64,000 nucleotides of DNA. Origin: Pseudomonas kitaguniensis (GTDB taxonomy: Bacteria; Pseudomonadota; Gammaproteobacteria; Pseudomonadales; Pseudomonadaceae). Position numbers and translations under genes: made by a program. Under the pieces are notes generated by a model that searched no databases, had not been told where the DNA came from, and saw nothing but the letters and a program-made list of their open reading frames with translations. The stretch lies in the NCBI RefSeq assembly GCF_009296165.1, contig NZ_VUAZ01000019.1, positions 62,001 through 126,000 on the forward strand, given 5' to 3'. Positions 18,395 through 28,440 of this stretch are shown here, piece after piece; the first letter of the stretch is position 1; each line of letters opens with the position of its first letter.

Positions 18395-19717
18395 ATGAAT
18401 ACCTATACCGCACACGCTGCCGCCACGCCGGAAATCTACTCGCTGAAAAACGTCAACCGGGTGTTCGGCAAAGGCAAAGATGAACTGCAAGTACTCAGCG
18501 GCGTCGACCTGAGCCTGCACGAAGGCGAGATCGTCGGCATGCTCGGTCGCTCCGGGTCCGGCAAATCCACGCTGCTGCGCATCATTGCAGGCTTGATCCA
18601 GCCGTCGTCGGGCGAAGTGCTTTACAACGGCGCGCCGTTGAACGGCCCAGCCGAAGGCGTGGCCATGGTGTTCCAGACCTTTGCGCTGTTCCCCTGGCTG
18701 ACCGTGCTCGAAAACGTAGAGGCTGGCCTGCAAGCCTTGCAAGTCGAGCGCAAGGAAACCCGTCGGCGCGCCCTGGCGGCGATCGACCTGATCGGCCTGG
18801 ACGGCTTTGAAAACGCCTACCCACGCGAGTTGTCCGGCGGCATGCGGCAGCGTGTGGGCTTTGCCCGCGGCCTGGTGGTTAACCCGACATTGCTGCTGAT
18901 GGACGAACCCTTCTCCGCCCTCGACGTGCTCACCGCCGAAACCCTGCGCACCGACTTGCTGGACTTGTGGAGCGGCAAACAACTGCCGATCAAGTCGATC
19001 CTGATCGTGACCCACAACATCGAAGAAGCGGTGCTGATGTGCGACCGCATTCTGGTGCTCTCATCCAACCCCGGCCGCGTGGTCGCCGAGATCAAAGTGC
19101 CGTTCGCACACCCGCGCAACCGGCTCGACCCGGTCTTTCGGCAAATGGTCGACGACATCTATGCGCTGATGACCGACCGGCGCAGCGCCGATGCGAGCCG
19201 GGGTTTGCCCGAGCTGAAAATGGGCAGCCTGCTGCCGGAAGTCTCGACCAACTTGATGGCCGGTTTGATCGAAACCCTCGCCGCCGAGCCCTACAACGGC
19301 CACGCCGGTTTACCCACTGTGGCCGAACGGCGCCTGCTGGAAGTCGACGACCTGTTTCCGGTGGCGGAGATGCTTGAGCATCTGGGCTTCGCCGAACTCA
19401 AGGGCGCCGACATCACCCTCACCGACGCCGGCAAACTGTTCGCCGACTACGGCACCCAAGAGCGCAAAACCCTGTTCGCCGAGCACCTGATCCAGCATGT
19501 GCCATTGGCCGCGCGCATTCATCAGGTACTGCTCGAACGCAGCGGGCACCGCGCGCCACGCGTGCGTTTCGAACAGGAACTGGAAGACTCGATGACCGAA
19601 GCGTTCGTCGAAAAAACCCTCGAAAGCGTGGTGGCGTGGGGGCGCTATGCGGAGATTTTCTCGTATGACGACCACACCGAGACGTTCAGCTTGGATGATG
19701 TTGAAGGCAGCATGTGA
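18395..19717 (+). CDS. ABC transporter ATPase with AAA-associated C-terminal domain
   Basis: A 440-residue protein with an NrtD/SsuB-type ATPase in the first 260 residues: Walker A GRSGSGKST, Q-loop MVFQTFALFPWL, signature LSGGMRQRVGFARGL, Walker B LLLMDEPFSALD. A C-terminal domain of about 150 residues follows (from MGSLLPEVSTNLMAGLIETL), known in Pfam as AAA-associated and probably regulatory. The ATG at 18395 is preferred to the TTG at 18377. It forms an operon with the double permease, giving a complete membrane complex except for the binding protein. Confidence 0.88.
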   Translation: MNTYTAHAAATPEIYSLKNVNRVFGKGKDELQVLSGVDLSLHEGEIVGMLGRSGSGKSTLLRIIAGLIQPSSGEVLYNGAPLNGPAEGVAMVFQTFALFPWLTVLENVEAGLQALQVERKETRRRALAAIDLIGLDGFENAYPRELSGGMRQRVGFARGLVVNPTLLLMDEPFSALDVLTAETLRTDLLDLWSGKQLPIKSILIVTHNIEEAVLMCDRILVLSSNPGRVVAEIKVPFAHPRNRLDPVFRQMVDDIYALMTDRRSADASRGLPELKMGSLLPEVSTNLMAGLIETLAAEPYNGHAGLPTVAERRLLEVDDLFPVAEMLEHLGFAELKGADITLTDAGKLFADYGTQERKTLFAEHLIQHVPLAARIHQVLLERSGHRAPRVRFEQELEDSMTEAFVEKTLESVVAWGRYAEIFSYDDHTETFSLDDVEGSM

Positions 19718-19759
19718 TTGCTTGAGGCCAACCCCGATTCGAATGTGAGATAAGGCTTT

Positions 19760-19786
19760 TGTGGGAGGGGCTTGCTCCCTCCCACA
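19760..19786. repeat. REP-like palindrome between convergent genes
   Basis: TGTGGGAGGG and CCCTCCCACA pair around GCTTGCT. It sits between the ABC ATPase end and the convergent prpD end and may serve as a bidirectional transcript end. Confidence 0.8.
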
Positions 19787-19820
19787 CAACCTCCTACCCA
19801 CATCAGTTTTTTAGGGGTTG

Positions 19821-21305
19821 TCAGATCACAAACAGGTCGACGAAGCGGTTCACCGGAGTCGCTTCAAGCGTTGCCTGGTCTTTGCACAACGCGAAAATCT
19901 CATCACTGCGCTGGGCGGTAAACCGCGTGGCCAGGTTGGCCCTGAACTTGTCCTCCAGCAACGGGATGCCGTCCACCCGCCGCCGCCGATGCCCAATCGG
20001 GTATTCCACTGCCACTGGCTCGGTGCTCGTACCGTCGCTGAAAAACACCTGCAGCGCATTGGCGATCGAGCGCTTATCCGCTTCCAGGTATTCACGGCTG
20101 TAGCGCGGCTCCTCAACGACAACCATCTTCTCGCGCAACACATCAATGATCGGGTGCGCGGCGTGAAACGCGTCTTCGTACTGCTCCGCCACCAGGTTGC
20201 CGAAGGCCAGCGGCACGGCGGTCATGTATTGCAGGCAATGATCGCGGTCGGCGGCGTTGGCCAGTGGGCCAACCTTGGAAATGATACGAATCGCCGACTC
20301 GTGAGTGGTGATCACGATGCGCTCGATTTCATCCAGGCGGTGCTTGACCAGCGGGTGCAAGGTCACCGCCGCTTCGCACGCGGTTTGCGCGTGGAATTCG
20401 GCGGGAAAGCTGATCTTGAACAGCACGTTTTCCATCACGTAGGTGCCGTACGGCTGGGACAGGCTGAACGCGCGTTTGTCCGCAGGCTTGAGTGCCAGGT
20501 CGTTGTTGCTGTGGCTGAACAGCACGTCATAAAAACCCCATTGTGGCGCGCTTAACACGCTTGGGATGCCCATCTCGCCGCGCAGCGCGATGTCCGCCAG
20601 GCGCACGCCACGGCTCGATGCATCACCCGCCGCCCAGGATTTGCGCGAACCTGCGTTCGGCGCATGGCGGTAAGTGCGCAGCGCCTGGCCATCGACAAAC
20701 GCGTGCGACAACGCCGCGAGCAACTGCTCACGGTTGGCGCCCATCAGCTTGGCGGTGACGGCGGTGGAAGCGACTTTGACCAGCAGCACATGGTCAAGGC
20801 CGACGCGGTTGAACGAGTTTTCCAGCGCAATCACCCCCTGAATTTCATGGGCCATGATCATCGCTTCCAGCACCGCGCGCATGGTCAACGGCGCATCGCC
20901 ATTGGCCACGCGTTTCTGCGACAGGTGATCGGCCACCGCGAGGATGCCGCCCAGGTTATCCGAAGGGTGGCCCCATTCGGCAGCGAGCCAGGTGTCGTTG
21001 TAGTCAAGCCAGCGCACGATGCAGCCGATGTCCCACGCAGCTTTTACCGGGTCCAGGCGCAACGAGGTGCCCGGCACGCGCGCGCCGAACGGCACCACCG
21101 TGCCCTCTACAATCGGCCCCAGGTGCTTGGTGCACTCGGGAAAACGCAACGCCAGAAGGCCGCAGCCGAGGGTGTCCATCAGGCAGTTGCGCGCAGTGTC
21201 CAATGCGGCCTGGGATTCGATGCGGTAATTGAGGACGTAGTCGGCGATGTCCTGCAGAACCTGGTCGTAGTCGGGTCGGTTGTTCTGGTCGACGTTGGCG
21301 CTCAT
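19821..21305 (-). CDS. prpD: 2-methylcitrate dehydratase PrpD
   Basis: A 494-residue MmgE/PrpD-family enzyme, full length. It begins [26 protein letters not shown] and contains the family's [24 protein letters not shown] stretch near residue 95 and [17 protein letters not shown] near 310. It dehydrates 2-methylcitrate to 2-methyl-cis-aconitate in propionate catabolism. AcnD/PrpF in the same cluster can perform the same conversion by another isomer route, so the two may be partly redundant. It is the last gene of the prp cluster, separated from prpF by a REP palindrome. Confidence 0.95.
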   Translation of the reverse strand: MSANVDQNNRPDYDQVLQDIADYVLNYRIESQAALDTARNCLMDTLGCGLLALRFPECTKHLGPIVEGTVVPFGARVPGTSLRLDPVKAAWDIGCIVRWLDYNDTWLAAEWGHPSDNLGGILAVADHLSQKRVANGDAPLTMRAVLEAMIMAHEIQGVIALENSFNRVGLDHVLLVKVASTAVTAKLMGANREQLLAALSHAFVDGQALRTYRHAPNAGSRKSWAAGDASSRGVRLADIALRGEMGIPSVLSAPQWGFYDVLFSHSNNDLALKPADKRAFSLSQPYGTYVMENVLFKISFPAEFHAQTACEAAVTLHPLVKHRLDEIERIVITTHESAIRIISKVGPLANAADRDHCLQYMTAVPLAFGNLVAEQYEDAFHAAHPIIDVLREKMVVVEEPRYSREYLEADKRSIANALQVFFSDGTSTEPVAVEYPIGHRRRRVDGIPLLEDKFRANLATRFTAQRSDEIFALCKDQATLEATPVNRFVDLFVI

Positions 21306-21405
21306 GGCAGTACTCCAAAAGGGTTGGGTTTAATCCTCAGGCTCAGGGTTGATCACGCGTTGGCAGGTCTGATCGCCTGCTTATGTATTACCGGCCCCAC
21401 TCAAA

Positions 21406-21439
21406 CTTGTGGGAGGGGGCTGGCTCCCTCCCACACAAG
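21406..21439. repeat. REP-like palindrome between prpF and prpD
   Basis: CTTGTGGGAGGG pairs with CCCTCCCACACAAG around GGCTGGCT. It lies within the operon and may lower expression of prpD relative to the upstream genes. Confidence 0.8.
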
Positions 21440-21469
21440 CCCATTCCCACAACAGCGCGGCGGTGGGTT

Positions 21470-22659
21470 TTAGAATGAATCGCCGGGCACACGCACAAAG
21501 CCTTCCATTAACACCCGCGCGCTGCGGCTCATGATGGCTTTCTTGACCACCCATTCGCCGTCGACCTGACTGGCTTCAGCGCCCACGCGCAAGGTGCCGG
21601 ACGGATGCCCGAAACGCACCGCGCTGCGTTCCACACCGCCAGCGGCGAGGTTGACCAAGGTGCCGGAAATCGCCGCCGCCGTGCCAATCGCCACGGCCGC
21701 CGTGCCCATCATCGCGTGGTGCAGCTTGCCCATCGACAGCGCGCGCACCAACACATCAATATCACCGGCCTTGATCGCCTTGCCACTCGATGCCACGTAG
21801 TCCAAAGGCTTGGCCACAAACGCGACCTTTGGTGTGTGCTGGCGCTGGGCGGCTTCATCAAGATGCTTGATCAAGCCCATGCGCAATGCGCCATAGGCGC
21901 GCACCGTCTCAAACATCGCCAGGGCTTTTGGATCACTGTTGATCGCGCCTTGCAGCTCGGTGCCGGTGTAGCCGAGGTCTTCGGCATTGATGAAAATCGT
22001 CGGGATGCCCGCGTTGATCAGCGTCGCCTTGAAGGTGCCGATACCCGGCACTTCGAGGTCGTCGATCAGGTTGCCGGTGGGGAACATCGAACCACCGCCG
22101 CCCTCTTCTTCGGCGGCCGGGTCGATGAACTCCAGCTGCACTTCGGCGGCCGCAAAGGTCACGCCGTCGAGTTCGAAGTCGCCGGTTTCCTGCACCGCGC
22201 CGTCGGTGATCGGCACGTGGGCAATAATCGTCTTGCCGATGTTCGCCTGCCACACGCGCACCACCGCCACGCCGTTGTGCGGCACGCGCGCGGGTCGACC
22301 AACCCGGCGCTGATGGCGAACGAGCCGACCGCCGCCGACAGGTTGCCGCAGTTGCCGCTCCAGTCCACAAACGGCTTGTCGATCGACACCTGACCAAACA
22401 AGTAGTCCACGTCGTGATCGGCGCGCGTGCTTTTGGCCACGATCACGCTTTTGCTGGTGCTGGACGTGGCGCCGCCCATGCCGTCGATTTGCTTGTCGTA
22501 CGGGTCTGGGCTGCCGATCACGCGCAGCAGCAAGGCGTCGCGTGCGGCGCCTGGCACCTGCGCCGATTCGGGCAAGTCTTGCAGGCGGAAAAACACGCCC
22601 TTGCTGGTGCCGCCACGCATATAGGTGGCGGGGATCTTGATTTGCGCTACGTGTGCCAT
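21470..22659 (-). pseudogene. prpF: PrpF (2-methylaconitate isomerase / AcnD accessory) with one-base frameshift
   Basis: A PrpF-family isomerase of about 396 residues, which converts trans- to cis-2-methylaconitate beside AcnD. The first part (MAHVAQIKIPATYMRGGTSKGVFF) reaches SFAISAGLVDP, and the second continues ARVPHNGVAVVRVWQANIGKT. Between them, at about 22290, one base is missing: the coding strand reads CCGCGCG where CCGGCGCG restores the frame. The ATG at 22659 lies six bases after AGAGG; an ATG two codons earlier touches that site and is less likely. It starts 12 bases after acnD. All motifs on both sides are intact, so an assembly error is plausible. Confidence 0.9.
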
Positions 22660-22670
22660 GGTCATCCTCT

Positions 22671-25265
22671 TCAGGCGGTTGCCGCCGATTCCAGGAAGTC
22701 TTGGGCGAAACGTTGCAACACGCCACCCGCCTCGTAGATCGACACTTCTTCGGCGGTGTCCAGGCGGCACGTCACCGGCACGTCGACACGCTCGCCGTGC
22801 TTGCGGTTGATCACCAGCGTCAGCGTCGCACCCGGCGTGCGTTCACCGATCACGTCATAGGTTTCACTGCCATCAATCTGCAAGGTGTGACGGTCGGTGC
22901 CCGGCAGAAACTCCAGCGGCAACACGCCCATGCCCACCAGGTTGGTGCGGTGGATGCGCTCGAAGCCTTCGGCGGCAATCGCTTCCACACCGGCCAGGCG
23001 AACGCCCTTGGCCGCCCAGTCGCGCGACGAGCCCTGGCCGTAGTCGGCGCCGGCAATGATGATCAGCGGCTGCTTGCGCTGCATGTAGGTTTCGATGGCT
23101 TCCCACATCCGCGTGACCCGGCCTTCGGGTTCGATACGCGCCAGTGAACCCTGCTTGACCTTGCCATTTTCAACCACCATTTCGTTGAACAGTTTCGGGT
23201 TGGCAAAGGTTGCGCGTTGCGCGGTCAGGTGGTCACCGCGGTGAGTTGCGTAAGAGTTGAAGTCGACTTCCGGCAAGCCCATCTTCGCCAGGTATTCGCC
23301 GGCGGCGCTGTCGAGCATGATCGCGTTGGACGGCGACAAGTGATCCGTGGTGATGTTGTCCGGCAGCACCGCCAGCGGGCGCATGCCCTTGAGCGGCCGG
23401 GCACCGGCCAGCGCGCCTTCCCAGTAAGGCGGGCGGCGGATATACGTGCTTTGCGGGCGCCAGTCGTACAGCGGCGCGACTTTGGGGCCGGTGTCTGGGT
23501 GGATCGCGAACATCGGAATGTAGACCTTGCGAAACTGCTCCGGCTTGACCGAAGCCTTGACCACTGCGTCGATCTCTTCGTCGCTCGGCCAGATGTCCTT
23601 CAGGCGGATTTCCTTTCCGTTGGCGTCCAGGCCCAGCACGTCTTTTTCGATGTCGAAACGGATGGTGCCGGCAATCGCGTAAGCCACCACCAGTGGCGGC
23701 GAAGCGAGGAACGCCTGCTTGGCATACGGGTGGATACGGCCGTCGAAGTTGCGGTTACCCGAGAGCACGGCGGTGGCGTACAGGTCGCGGTCGATGATCT
23801 CTTGCTGGATCACCGGGTCGAGTGCGCCGGACATGCCGTTGCAGGTGGTGCAGGCAAACGCCACCACGCCAAAACCCAACTGCTCAAGCTCGGTGGTCAA
23901 CCCGGCTTCGTCGAGGTACATGGCCACGGTTTTCGAACCCGGCGCCAACGACGATTTGACCCACGGTTTGCGCGCCAGCCCAAGCCGGTTCGCGTTGCGC
24001 GCCAACAGGCCGGCGGCGATTACGTTGCGCGGGTTGCTGGTGTTGGTGCAACTGGTGATCGCCGCGATAATCACTGCGCCATCGGGCATTTGCCCCGGCA
24101 CGTCATCCCACTGGCCGGAAATGCCTTTGGCCGCCAGATCGCTGGTGGCCACGCGCGCATGCGGGTTGCTCGGGCCTGCCATGTTGCGCACGACGCTGGA
24201 CAGGTCGAAACGCAGGCCGCGCTCGTACTGCGCGCCATTCAGGTCGTCCGCCCACAGGCCGGTGTGGCGTGCGTATTGCTCGACCAGGGTGACTTGTTCG
24301 TCTTCGCGACCGGTGAGTTTGAGGTAAGTGATGGTCTGCTGGTCGATGTAAAACATCGCTGCCGTGGCGCCGTATTCCGGGGCCATGTTGGAGATGGTCG
24401 CACGGTCACCCAGCGTCAGCCTGGACGCGCCTTCGCCGAAGAATTCCAGCCACGCGCCCACCACTTTTTGTTGACGCAGGAACTCGGTCAGCGCCAGCAC
24501 CATGTCGGTGGCAGTGATGCCCGGTTGCAGCTTGCCCGTCAGCTCGACGCCGACAATTTCCGGCAGGCGCATCCACGAGGCGCGGCCGAGCATCACGCTT
24601 TCAGCTTCAAGGCCGCCGACGCCGATGGCGATCACGCCCAACGCGTCCACATGCGGCGTGTGGCTGTCGGTGCCGACGCAGGTATCCGGGAAGGCGACGC
24701 CGTCGCGCACCTGAATCACCGGGGACATTTTCTCCAGGTTGATCTGGTGCATGATGCCGTTGCCGGGCGGGATCACGTCGACGTTCTTGAAGGCCTTTTT
24801 GGTCCACTCGATAAAGTGAAAACGGTCTTCGTTGCGGCGGTCTTCGATGGCACGGTTTTTCTCGAAGGCGTCCGGGTCAAAACCACCGGCTTCGACGGCC
24901 AGCGAGTGGTCGACGATCAGTTGGGTCGGCACCACCGGGTTGACCTGCGCCGGGTCGCCACCTTGCAACGCGATGGCATCGCGCAGGCCGGCGAGGTCAA
25001 CCAGCGCGGTTTGGCCGAGGATGTCGTGGCACACCACGCGCGCCGGGAACCACGGAAAGTCGAGGTCACGCTTGCGCTCGATCAATTGGCTCAGCGACGC
25101 GTTGAGGCTGGCGGGGTCGCAACGGCGCACGAGGTTTTCCGCGAGTACGCGGGAGGTGTAAGGCAAGGTGGCATAGGCGCCGGGGCTGATTGCCTCGACT
25201 GCCGCACGGGCGTCGAAGAAATCCAGGCGGCTGCCGGGCAGCGGTTTGCGAAATTCAGTGTTCAT
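22671..25265 (-). CDS. acnD: Fe/S-dependent 2-methylisocitrate dehydratase AcnD
   Basis: An aconitase-family enzyme of 864 residues, the normal AcnD length. Iron-sulfur ligands are seen in TSCTNTSNPRNV and ACTTCNGMSGALDP, and substrate residues in CVGTDSHTPHVDALGVIAIG and GADYGQGSSRDWAAKGVRL. It dehydrates 2-methylcitrate to the trans-aconitate form, which PrpF isomerises. The ATG at 25265 (MNTEFRKPLPGSRLDFFDAR) is the family start; the open frame further upstream has no similarity. It is preceded by a REP palindrome that separates it from prpC. Confidence 0.95.
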   Translation of the reverse strand: MNTEFRKPLPGSRLDFFDARAAVEAISPGAYATLPYTSRVLAENLVRRCDPASLNASLSQLIERKRDLDFPWFPARVVCHDILGQTALVDLAGLRDAIALQGGDPAQVNPVVPTQLIVDHSLAVEAGGFDPDAFEKNRAIEDRRNEDRFHFIEWTKKAFKNVDVIPPGNGIMHQINLEKMSPVIQVRDGVAFPDTCVGTDSHTPHVDALGVIAIGVGGLEAESVMLGRASWMRLPEIVGVELTGKLQPGITATDMVLALTEFLRQQKVVGAWLEFFGEGASRLTLGDRATISNMAPEYGATAAMFYIDQQTITYLKLTGREDEQVTLVEQYARHTGLWADDLNGAQYERGLRFDLSSVVRNMAGPSNPHARVATSDLAAKGISGQWDDVPGQMPDGAVIIAAITSCTNTSNPRNVIAAGLLARNANRLGLARKPWVKSSLAPGSKTVAMYLDEAGLTTELEQLGFGVVAFACTTCNGMSGALDPVIQQEIIDRDLYATAVLSGNRNFDGRIHPYAKQAFLASPPLVVAYAIAGTIRFDIEKDVLGLDANGKEIRLKDIWPSDEEIDAVVKASVKPEQFRKVYIPMFAIHPDTGPKVAPLYDWRPQSTYIRRPPYWEGALAGARPLKGMRPLAVLPDNITTDHLSPSNAIMLDSAAGEYLAKMGLPEVDFNSYATHRGDHLTAQRATFANPKLFNEMVVENGKVKQGSLARIEPEGRVTRMWEAIETYMQRKQPLIIIAGADYGQGSSRDWAAKGVRLAGVEAIAAEGFERIHRTNLVGMGVLPLEFLPGTDRHTLQIDGSETYDVIGERTPGATLTLVINRKHGERVDVPVTCRLDTAEEVSIYEAGGVLQRFAQDFLESAATA

Positions 25266-25329
25266 CGTCAGGACTCGGTCACGGTAAGTACAGGGAGCCG
25301 ACTGATCCAAGGTTGAAAACCGATCCCAA

Positions 25330-25353
25330 TGTGGGAGCAAGCCCCCTCCCACA
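25330..25353. repeat. REP-like palindrome between prpC and acnD
   Basis: TGTGGGAG and CTCCCACA pair around CAAGCCCC in the 124-base gap. Confidence 0.8.
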
Positions 25354-25388
25354 GTTGACCGGGTTTACAACCCTGGAATCGCCGGTCT

Positions 25389-26516
25389 TCAGCGACGTTC
25401 GATTGGCACGAACTTGCGCTGCTCGACGCCGATGTACTCGGCGCTTGGGCGGATGATGCGGTTATTCGCGCGCTGCTCAAACACATGCGCAGCCCAGCCG
25501 GTGAGGCGCGAGCACACAAAAATCGGCGTGAACAACGGCGTCGGGATGCCCATGAAGTGGTACGCCGAGGCATGGTAGAAGTCAGCGTTGGGGAACAGCT
25601 TTTTCTGCTCCCACATGGTCTTGTCGATGGCTTCGGACACCGGGAACAACACGCTGTCGCCCACCTCGTCAGCGAGCTTTTTGGCCCAGCCCTTGATCAC
25701 TTCATTACGCGGGTCGTTGTCTTTATAGATCGCATGGCCGAAGCCCATGATCTTGTCTTTGCGCTCAAGCATGCCGAGGGTGCCTTTGACCGCGGCTTGC
25801 GGCGAATCAAACTTCTCGATCATCGCCATCGCCGCTTCGTTGGCGCCGCCGTGCAGCGGGCCGCGCAGCGAACCGATGGCAGCGGTGACGCAAGAGTACA
25901 AATCGGACAGCGTGGAAGCACACACGCGGGCGGTAAAGGTCGAGGCGTTGAATTCGTGTTCGGCGTAAAGAATCAGCGACACGTTCATGACCTTTTCATG
26001 CAGCTCGCTCGGCTTTTTGCCGTGCAACAGGTGCAGGAAGTGGCCACCGAGGCTTGGCTCGTCGGTCACGCAATCAATGCGTTTGCCGTCGTGGCTGAAG
26101 CGGTACCAGTAGCACATGATCGCCGGGAAGGCCGCGAGCAAGCGGTCGGTCACCTCGTGCTGCAGGCTGAAGTCTTTCTCGGGCTCAATATTGCCCAGGA
26201 ACGAGCAACCGGTGCGCATCACGTCCATCGGGTGGGCGTCGGCAGGGATGCGTTCCAGCACCTCTTTCAGCGCTTGGGGCAGGTCGCGCAATGCGCCGAG
26301 CTTTTTGCTGTAGGCGGCCAGTTCGGCCTTGTTCGGCAGTTCGCCGTAGAGCAGCAGGTAGGCGACTTCTTCAAACTGTGCGTCGGCAGCCAGTTCGCGC
26401 ACGTCATAGCCACGGTAGGTCAGCCCGGCACCCGCCTGGCCCACGGTAGACAGCGCGGTTTGCCCGGCCACCTGACCACGCAGGCCGGCACCACTCAATA
26501 CTTTTGCTTCAGCCAT
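25389..26516 (-). CDS. prpC: 2-methylcitrate synthase
   Basis: A 375-residue citrate-synthase-family enzyme that condenses propionyl-CoA with oxaloacetate. Active-site histidines are in GPLHGGANEAAM and GFGHAIYKDNDPR, with the catalytic aspartate region NADFYHASAYHFMGIP. The opening VLSGAGLRGQVAGQTALSTV is typical of PrpC rather than GltA. The second of two adjacent ATGs (26516) has the better spacing from GGAG. It lies between prpB and acnD on the same strand. Confidence 0.95.
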   Translation of the reverse strand: MAEAKVLSGAGLRGQVAGQTALSTVGQAGAGLTYRGYDVRELAADAQFEEVAYLLLYGELPNKAELAAYSKKLGALRDLPQALKEVLERIPADAHPMDVMRTGCSFLGNIEPEKDFSLQHEVTDRLLAAFPAIMCYWYRFSHDGKRIDCVTDEPSLGGHFLHLLHGKKPSELHEKVMNVSLILYAEHEFNASTFTARVCASTLSDLYSCVTAAIGSLRGPLHGGANEAAMAMIEKFDSPQAAVKGTLGMLERKDKIMGFGHAIYKDNDPRNEVIKGWAKKLADEVGDSVLFPVSEAIDKTMWEQKKLFPNADFYHASAYHFMGIPTPLFTPIFVCSRLTGWAAHVFEQRANNRIIRPSAEYIGVEQRKFVPIERR

Positions 26517-26567
26517 CATTCTTCTCCAATTTTGTGGTTATTCAGGGAGCCGCGTGTGGGAGCAGGT

Positions 26568-27461
26568 TTACTTCTTCGCGGCGAACAGCGCGTCGAGCTT
26601 TTGCTCGAAGGTGTGGTAGTCGATACGATCGTAAAGCTCCATGCGCGTTTGCATGGTGTCGATCACGTTCTGTTGGGTGCCGTCGCGGCGAATCGCGGTG
26701 TACACATTCTCGGCGGCCTTGTTCATGGCGCGGAAGGCCGAGAGCGGGTACAGCACGATAGAAACATCAGCCGCTTTCAACTGGTCAACGGTGTACAGCG
26801 GCGTCGAGCCGAACTCGGTGATGTTGGCCAGGATCGGCGCGTTGACGCGGGAGGCAAACAGTTTGTACATGTCCAGCTCAGTGATGGCTTCCGGAAACAC
26901 CATATCGGCGCCAGCCTCGATGCACGCGGCGGCACGTTCCAGCGCCGACTCCAGCCCTTCGACCGCCAGTGCGTCGGTGCGCGCCATGATCACAAAGCTG
27001 TCATCGGTGCGTGCATCAACAGCGGCCTTGATGCGGTCGACCATTTCCTGTTGCGACACAATTTCTTTGTTCGGGCGGTGACCGCAGCGCTTGGCGCCCA
27101 CCTGGTCTTCGATGTGGATAGCGGCGGCGCCGAACTTGATCATCGACTTGACGGTGCGCGCGACGTTGAACGCCGACGAGCCAAAGCCCGTGTCCACGTC
27201 CACCAGCAGCGGCAGGTCGCACACATCGGTGATGCGGCGCACGTCGGTCAGCACGTCATCCAGGCCGGTGATGCCCAAATCCGGAACGCCGAGGGAACCG
27301 GCAGCCACCCCGCCGCCCGACAGGTAGATCGCCTTGAAACCGGCACGCTTGGCCAGCAGCGCGTGGTTGGCGTTGATCGCGCCGACCACTTGCAACGGTT
27401 GCTCGCTGGCGACCGCGTCACGAAAACGCTGGCCGGGAGTGCTGTTATTGTTGGAACTCAT
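26568..27461 (-). CDS. prpB: 2-methylisocitrate lyase
   Basis: A 297-residue isocitrate-lyase-superfamily enzyme cleaving 2-methylisocitrate to pyruvate and succinate. The catalytic loop [12 protein letters not shown] (about 122-133), the metal-binding DVDTGFG (about 86) and the DQVGAKRCG stretch are present. Its ATG overlaps the regulator stop by four bases, so the two genes are cotranscribed. The product ends near [13 protein letters not shown], the usual terminus. Confidence 0.96.
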   Translation of the reverse strand: MSSNNNSTPGQRFRDAVASEQPLQVVGAINANHALLAKRAGFKAIYLSGGGVAAGSLGVPDLGITGLDDVLTDVRRITDVCDLPLLVDVDTGFGSSAFNVARTVKSMIKFGAAAIHIEDQVGAKRCGHRPNKEIVSQQEMVDRIKAAVDARTDDSFVIMARTDALAVEGLESALERAAACIEAGADMVFPEAITELDMYKLFASRVNAPILANITEFGSTPLYTVDQLKAADVSIVLYPLSAFRAMNKAAENVYTAIRRDGTQQNVIDTMQTRMELYDRIDYHTFEQKLDALFAAKK

Positions 27462-28171
27462 GACTCACCTCGTGTTGAAGGCGCGCCGCCTGGGAAATGA
27501 CGGGCGATATTGCGTTTGGAAGCGCCGATATGGCGGCGCATCAACAATTCGGCCAGTTCACCGTCGCGGTCGGCAATCGCGTCAAGGATGCGGTGATGCT
27601 CGGCAAAGGCCTGGCGGGGACGATTAGGTGTGGCGGAAAACTGGATGCGGTACATGCGCACCAATTGGTACAGGTCGCCGCAGAGCATTTGGGTGAGCGT
27701 GCGGTTGCCGGCGCCCTGAATGATCCGGTAATGGAAGTCGAAATCGCCTTCTTGCTGGTAGTAGCCGAGGCCGGCCTGAAAAGCTTCGTCGCGCTCATGG
27801 GTGTGCAGCACTTGGCGCAGCTCTTCGATTTCGGCGTCGGTCATGCGCTCGGCGGCCAAGCGACAGGCCATGCCTTCGAGGGATTCACGAATTTCATAGA
27901 GCTCCACAAGCTCGGCGTGGCTCAGCGACACCACGCGTGCGCCCACATGCGGCACGCGCACTAGCAGGCGCTGGCCTTCCAGGCGGTGGATCGCCTCACG
28001 CAACGGGCCGCGACTGATGCCGTAGGTGCGCGCCAGCTCCGGCTCGGAGATTTTGCTGCCGGGCGCGATCTCACCCTTGACGATGGCAGCCTGGATACGC
28101 CGGAAGACATTCTCTGACATGGTCTGCGAATCGTCTTGCGCCACCACTGGGGTTTGCAGCTGAACCCGCAT
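27458..28171 (-). CDS. GntR-family (FadR subgroup) regulator of the methylcitrate cluster
   Basis: A 237-residue GntR/FCD regulator. The winged helix (about residues 22-80) reads [47 protein letters not shown], given here in family terms, and the C-terminal all-helical FCD ligand domain holds a metal-type histidine pattern ([12 protein letters not shown]). It is the first gene of the prp operon, in the position where Pseudomonas carries a GntR regulator rather than the enteric sigma-54 PrpR. The ATG at 28171 follows AAAGGTG. Two copies of ATTGTCGACA lie just upstream and are its likely autoregulatory operators. It probably responds to a methylcitrate-cycle intermediate. Confidence 0.88.
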   Translation of the reverse strand: MRVQLQTPVVAQDDSQTMSENVFRRIQAAIVKGEIAPGSKISEPELARTYGISRGPLREAIHRLEGQRLLVRVPHVGARVVSLSHAELVELYEIRESLEGMACRLAAERMTDAEIEELRQVLHTHERDEAFQAGLGYYQQEGDFDFHYRIIQGAGNRTLTQMLCGDLYQLVRMYRIQFSATPNRPRQAFAEHHRILDAIADRDGELAELLMRRHIGASKRNIARHFPGGAPSTRGES

Positions 28172-28183
28172 ATTGTCGACACC
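28172..28183. promoter_or_regulatory. Proximal GntR operator copy (ATTGTCGACACC)
   Basis: An imperfect copy of the upstream palindrome sits directly before the regulator start codon, overlapping its ribosome-binding region, where a bound repressor would block expression. Confidence 0.55.
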
Positions 28184-28244
28184 TTTAAAAGCAACGCGAC
28201 AAAAACTAGCCAATCAGCCCACGATAGTCAAAGAATAAATCCAC

Positions 28245-28256
28245 ATTGTCGACAAT
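28245..28256. promoter_or_regulatory. Distal GntR operator, perfect palindrome ATTGTCGACAAT
   Basis: A perfect 12-base palindrome 74 bases upstream of the prp regulator start, matching the proximal copy at ten or more positions. Short TTGT..ACAA palindromes are typical sites of FadR-type GntR proteins. Confidence 0.65.
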
Positions 28257-28440
28257 CGTCTAATAACCCTTTCTGCACTTAATCGGGCATGGCCGCCTGC
28301 CAGCGCTGGCGCCGAAAAAGCATCATGTTAGAATGCCCGCCGCTTTTGCCTGACATCATTTGATGAACCGGCGCACCAGAGATTGCGCAGCAATGCCAGT
28401 CGCCATGAATGGAACATCGCACTGCACTGCCCCGGGATCT

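Noticed and set aside
23217..25316. 699-codon plus-strand open frame
   Set aside because: Antisense shadow of acnD.
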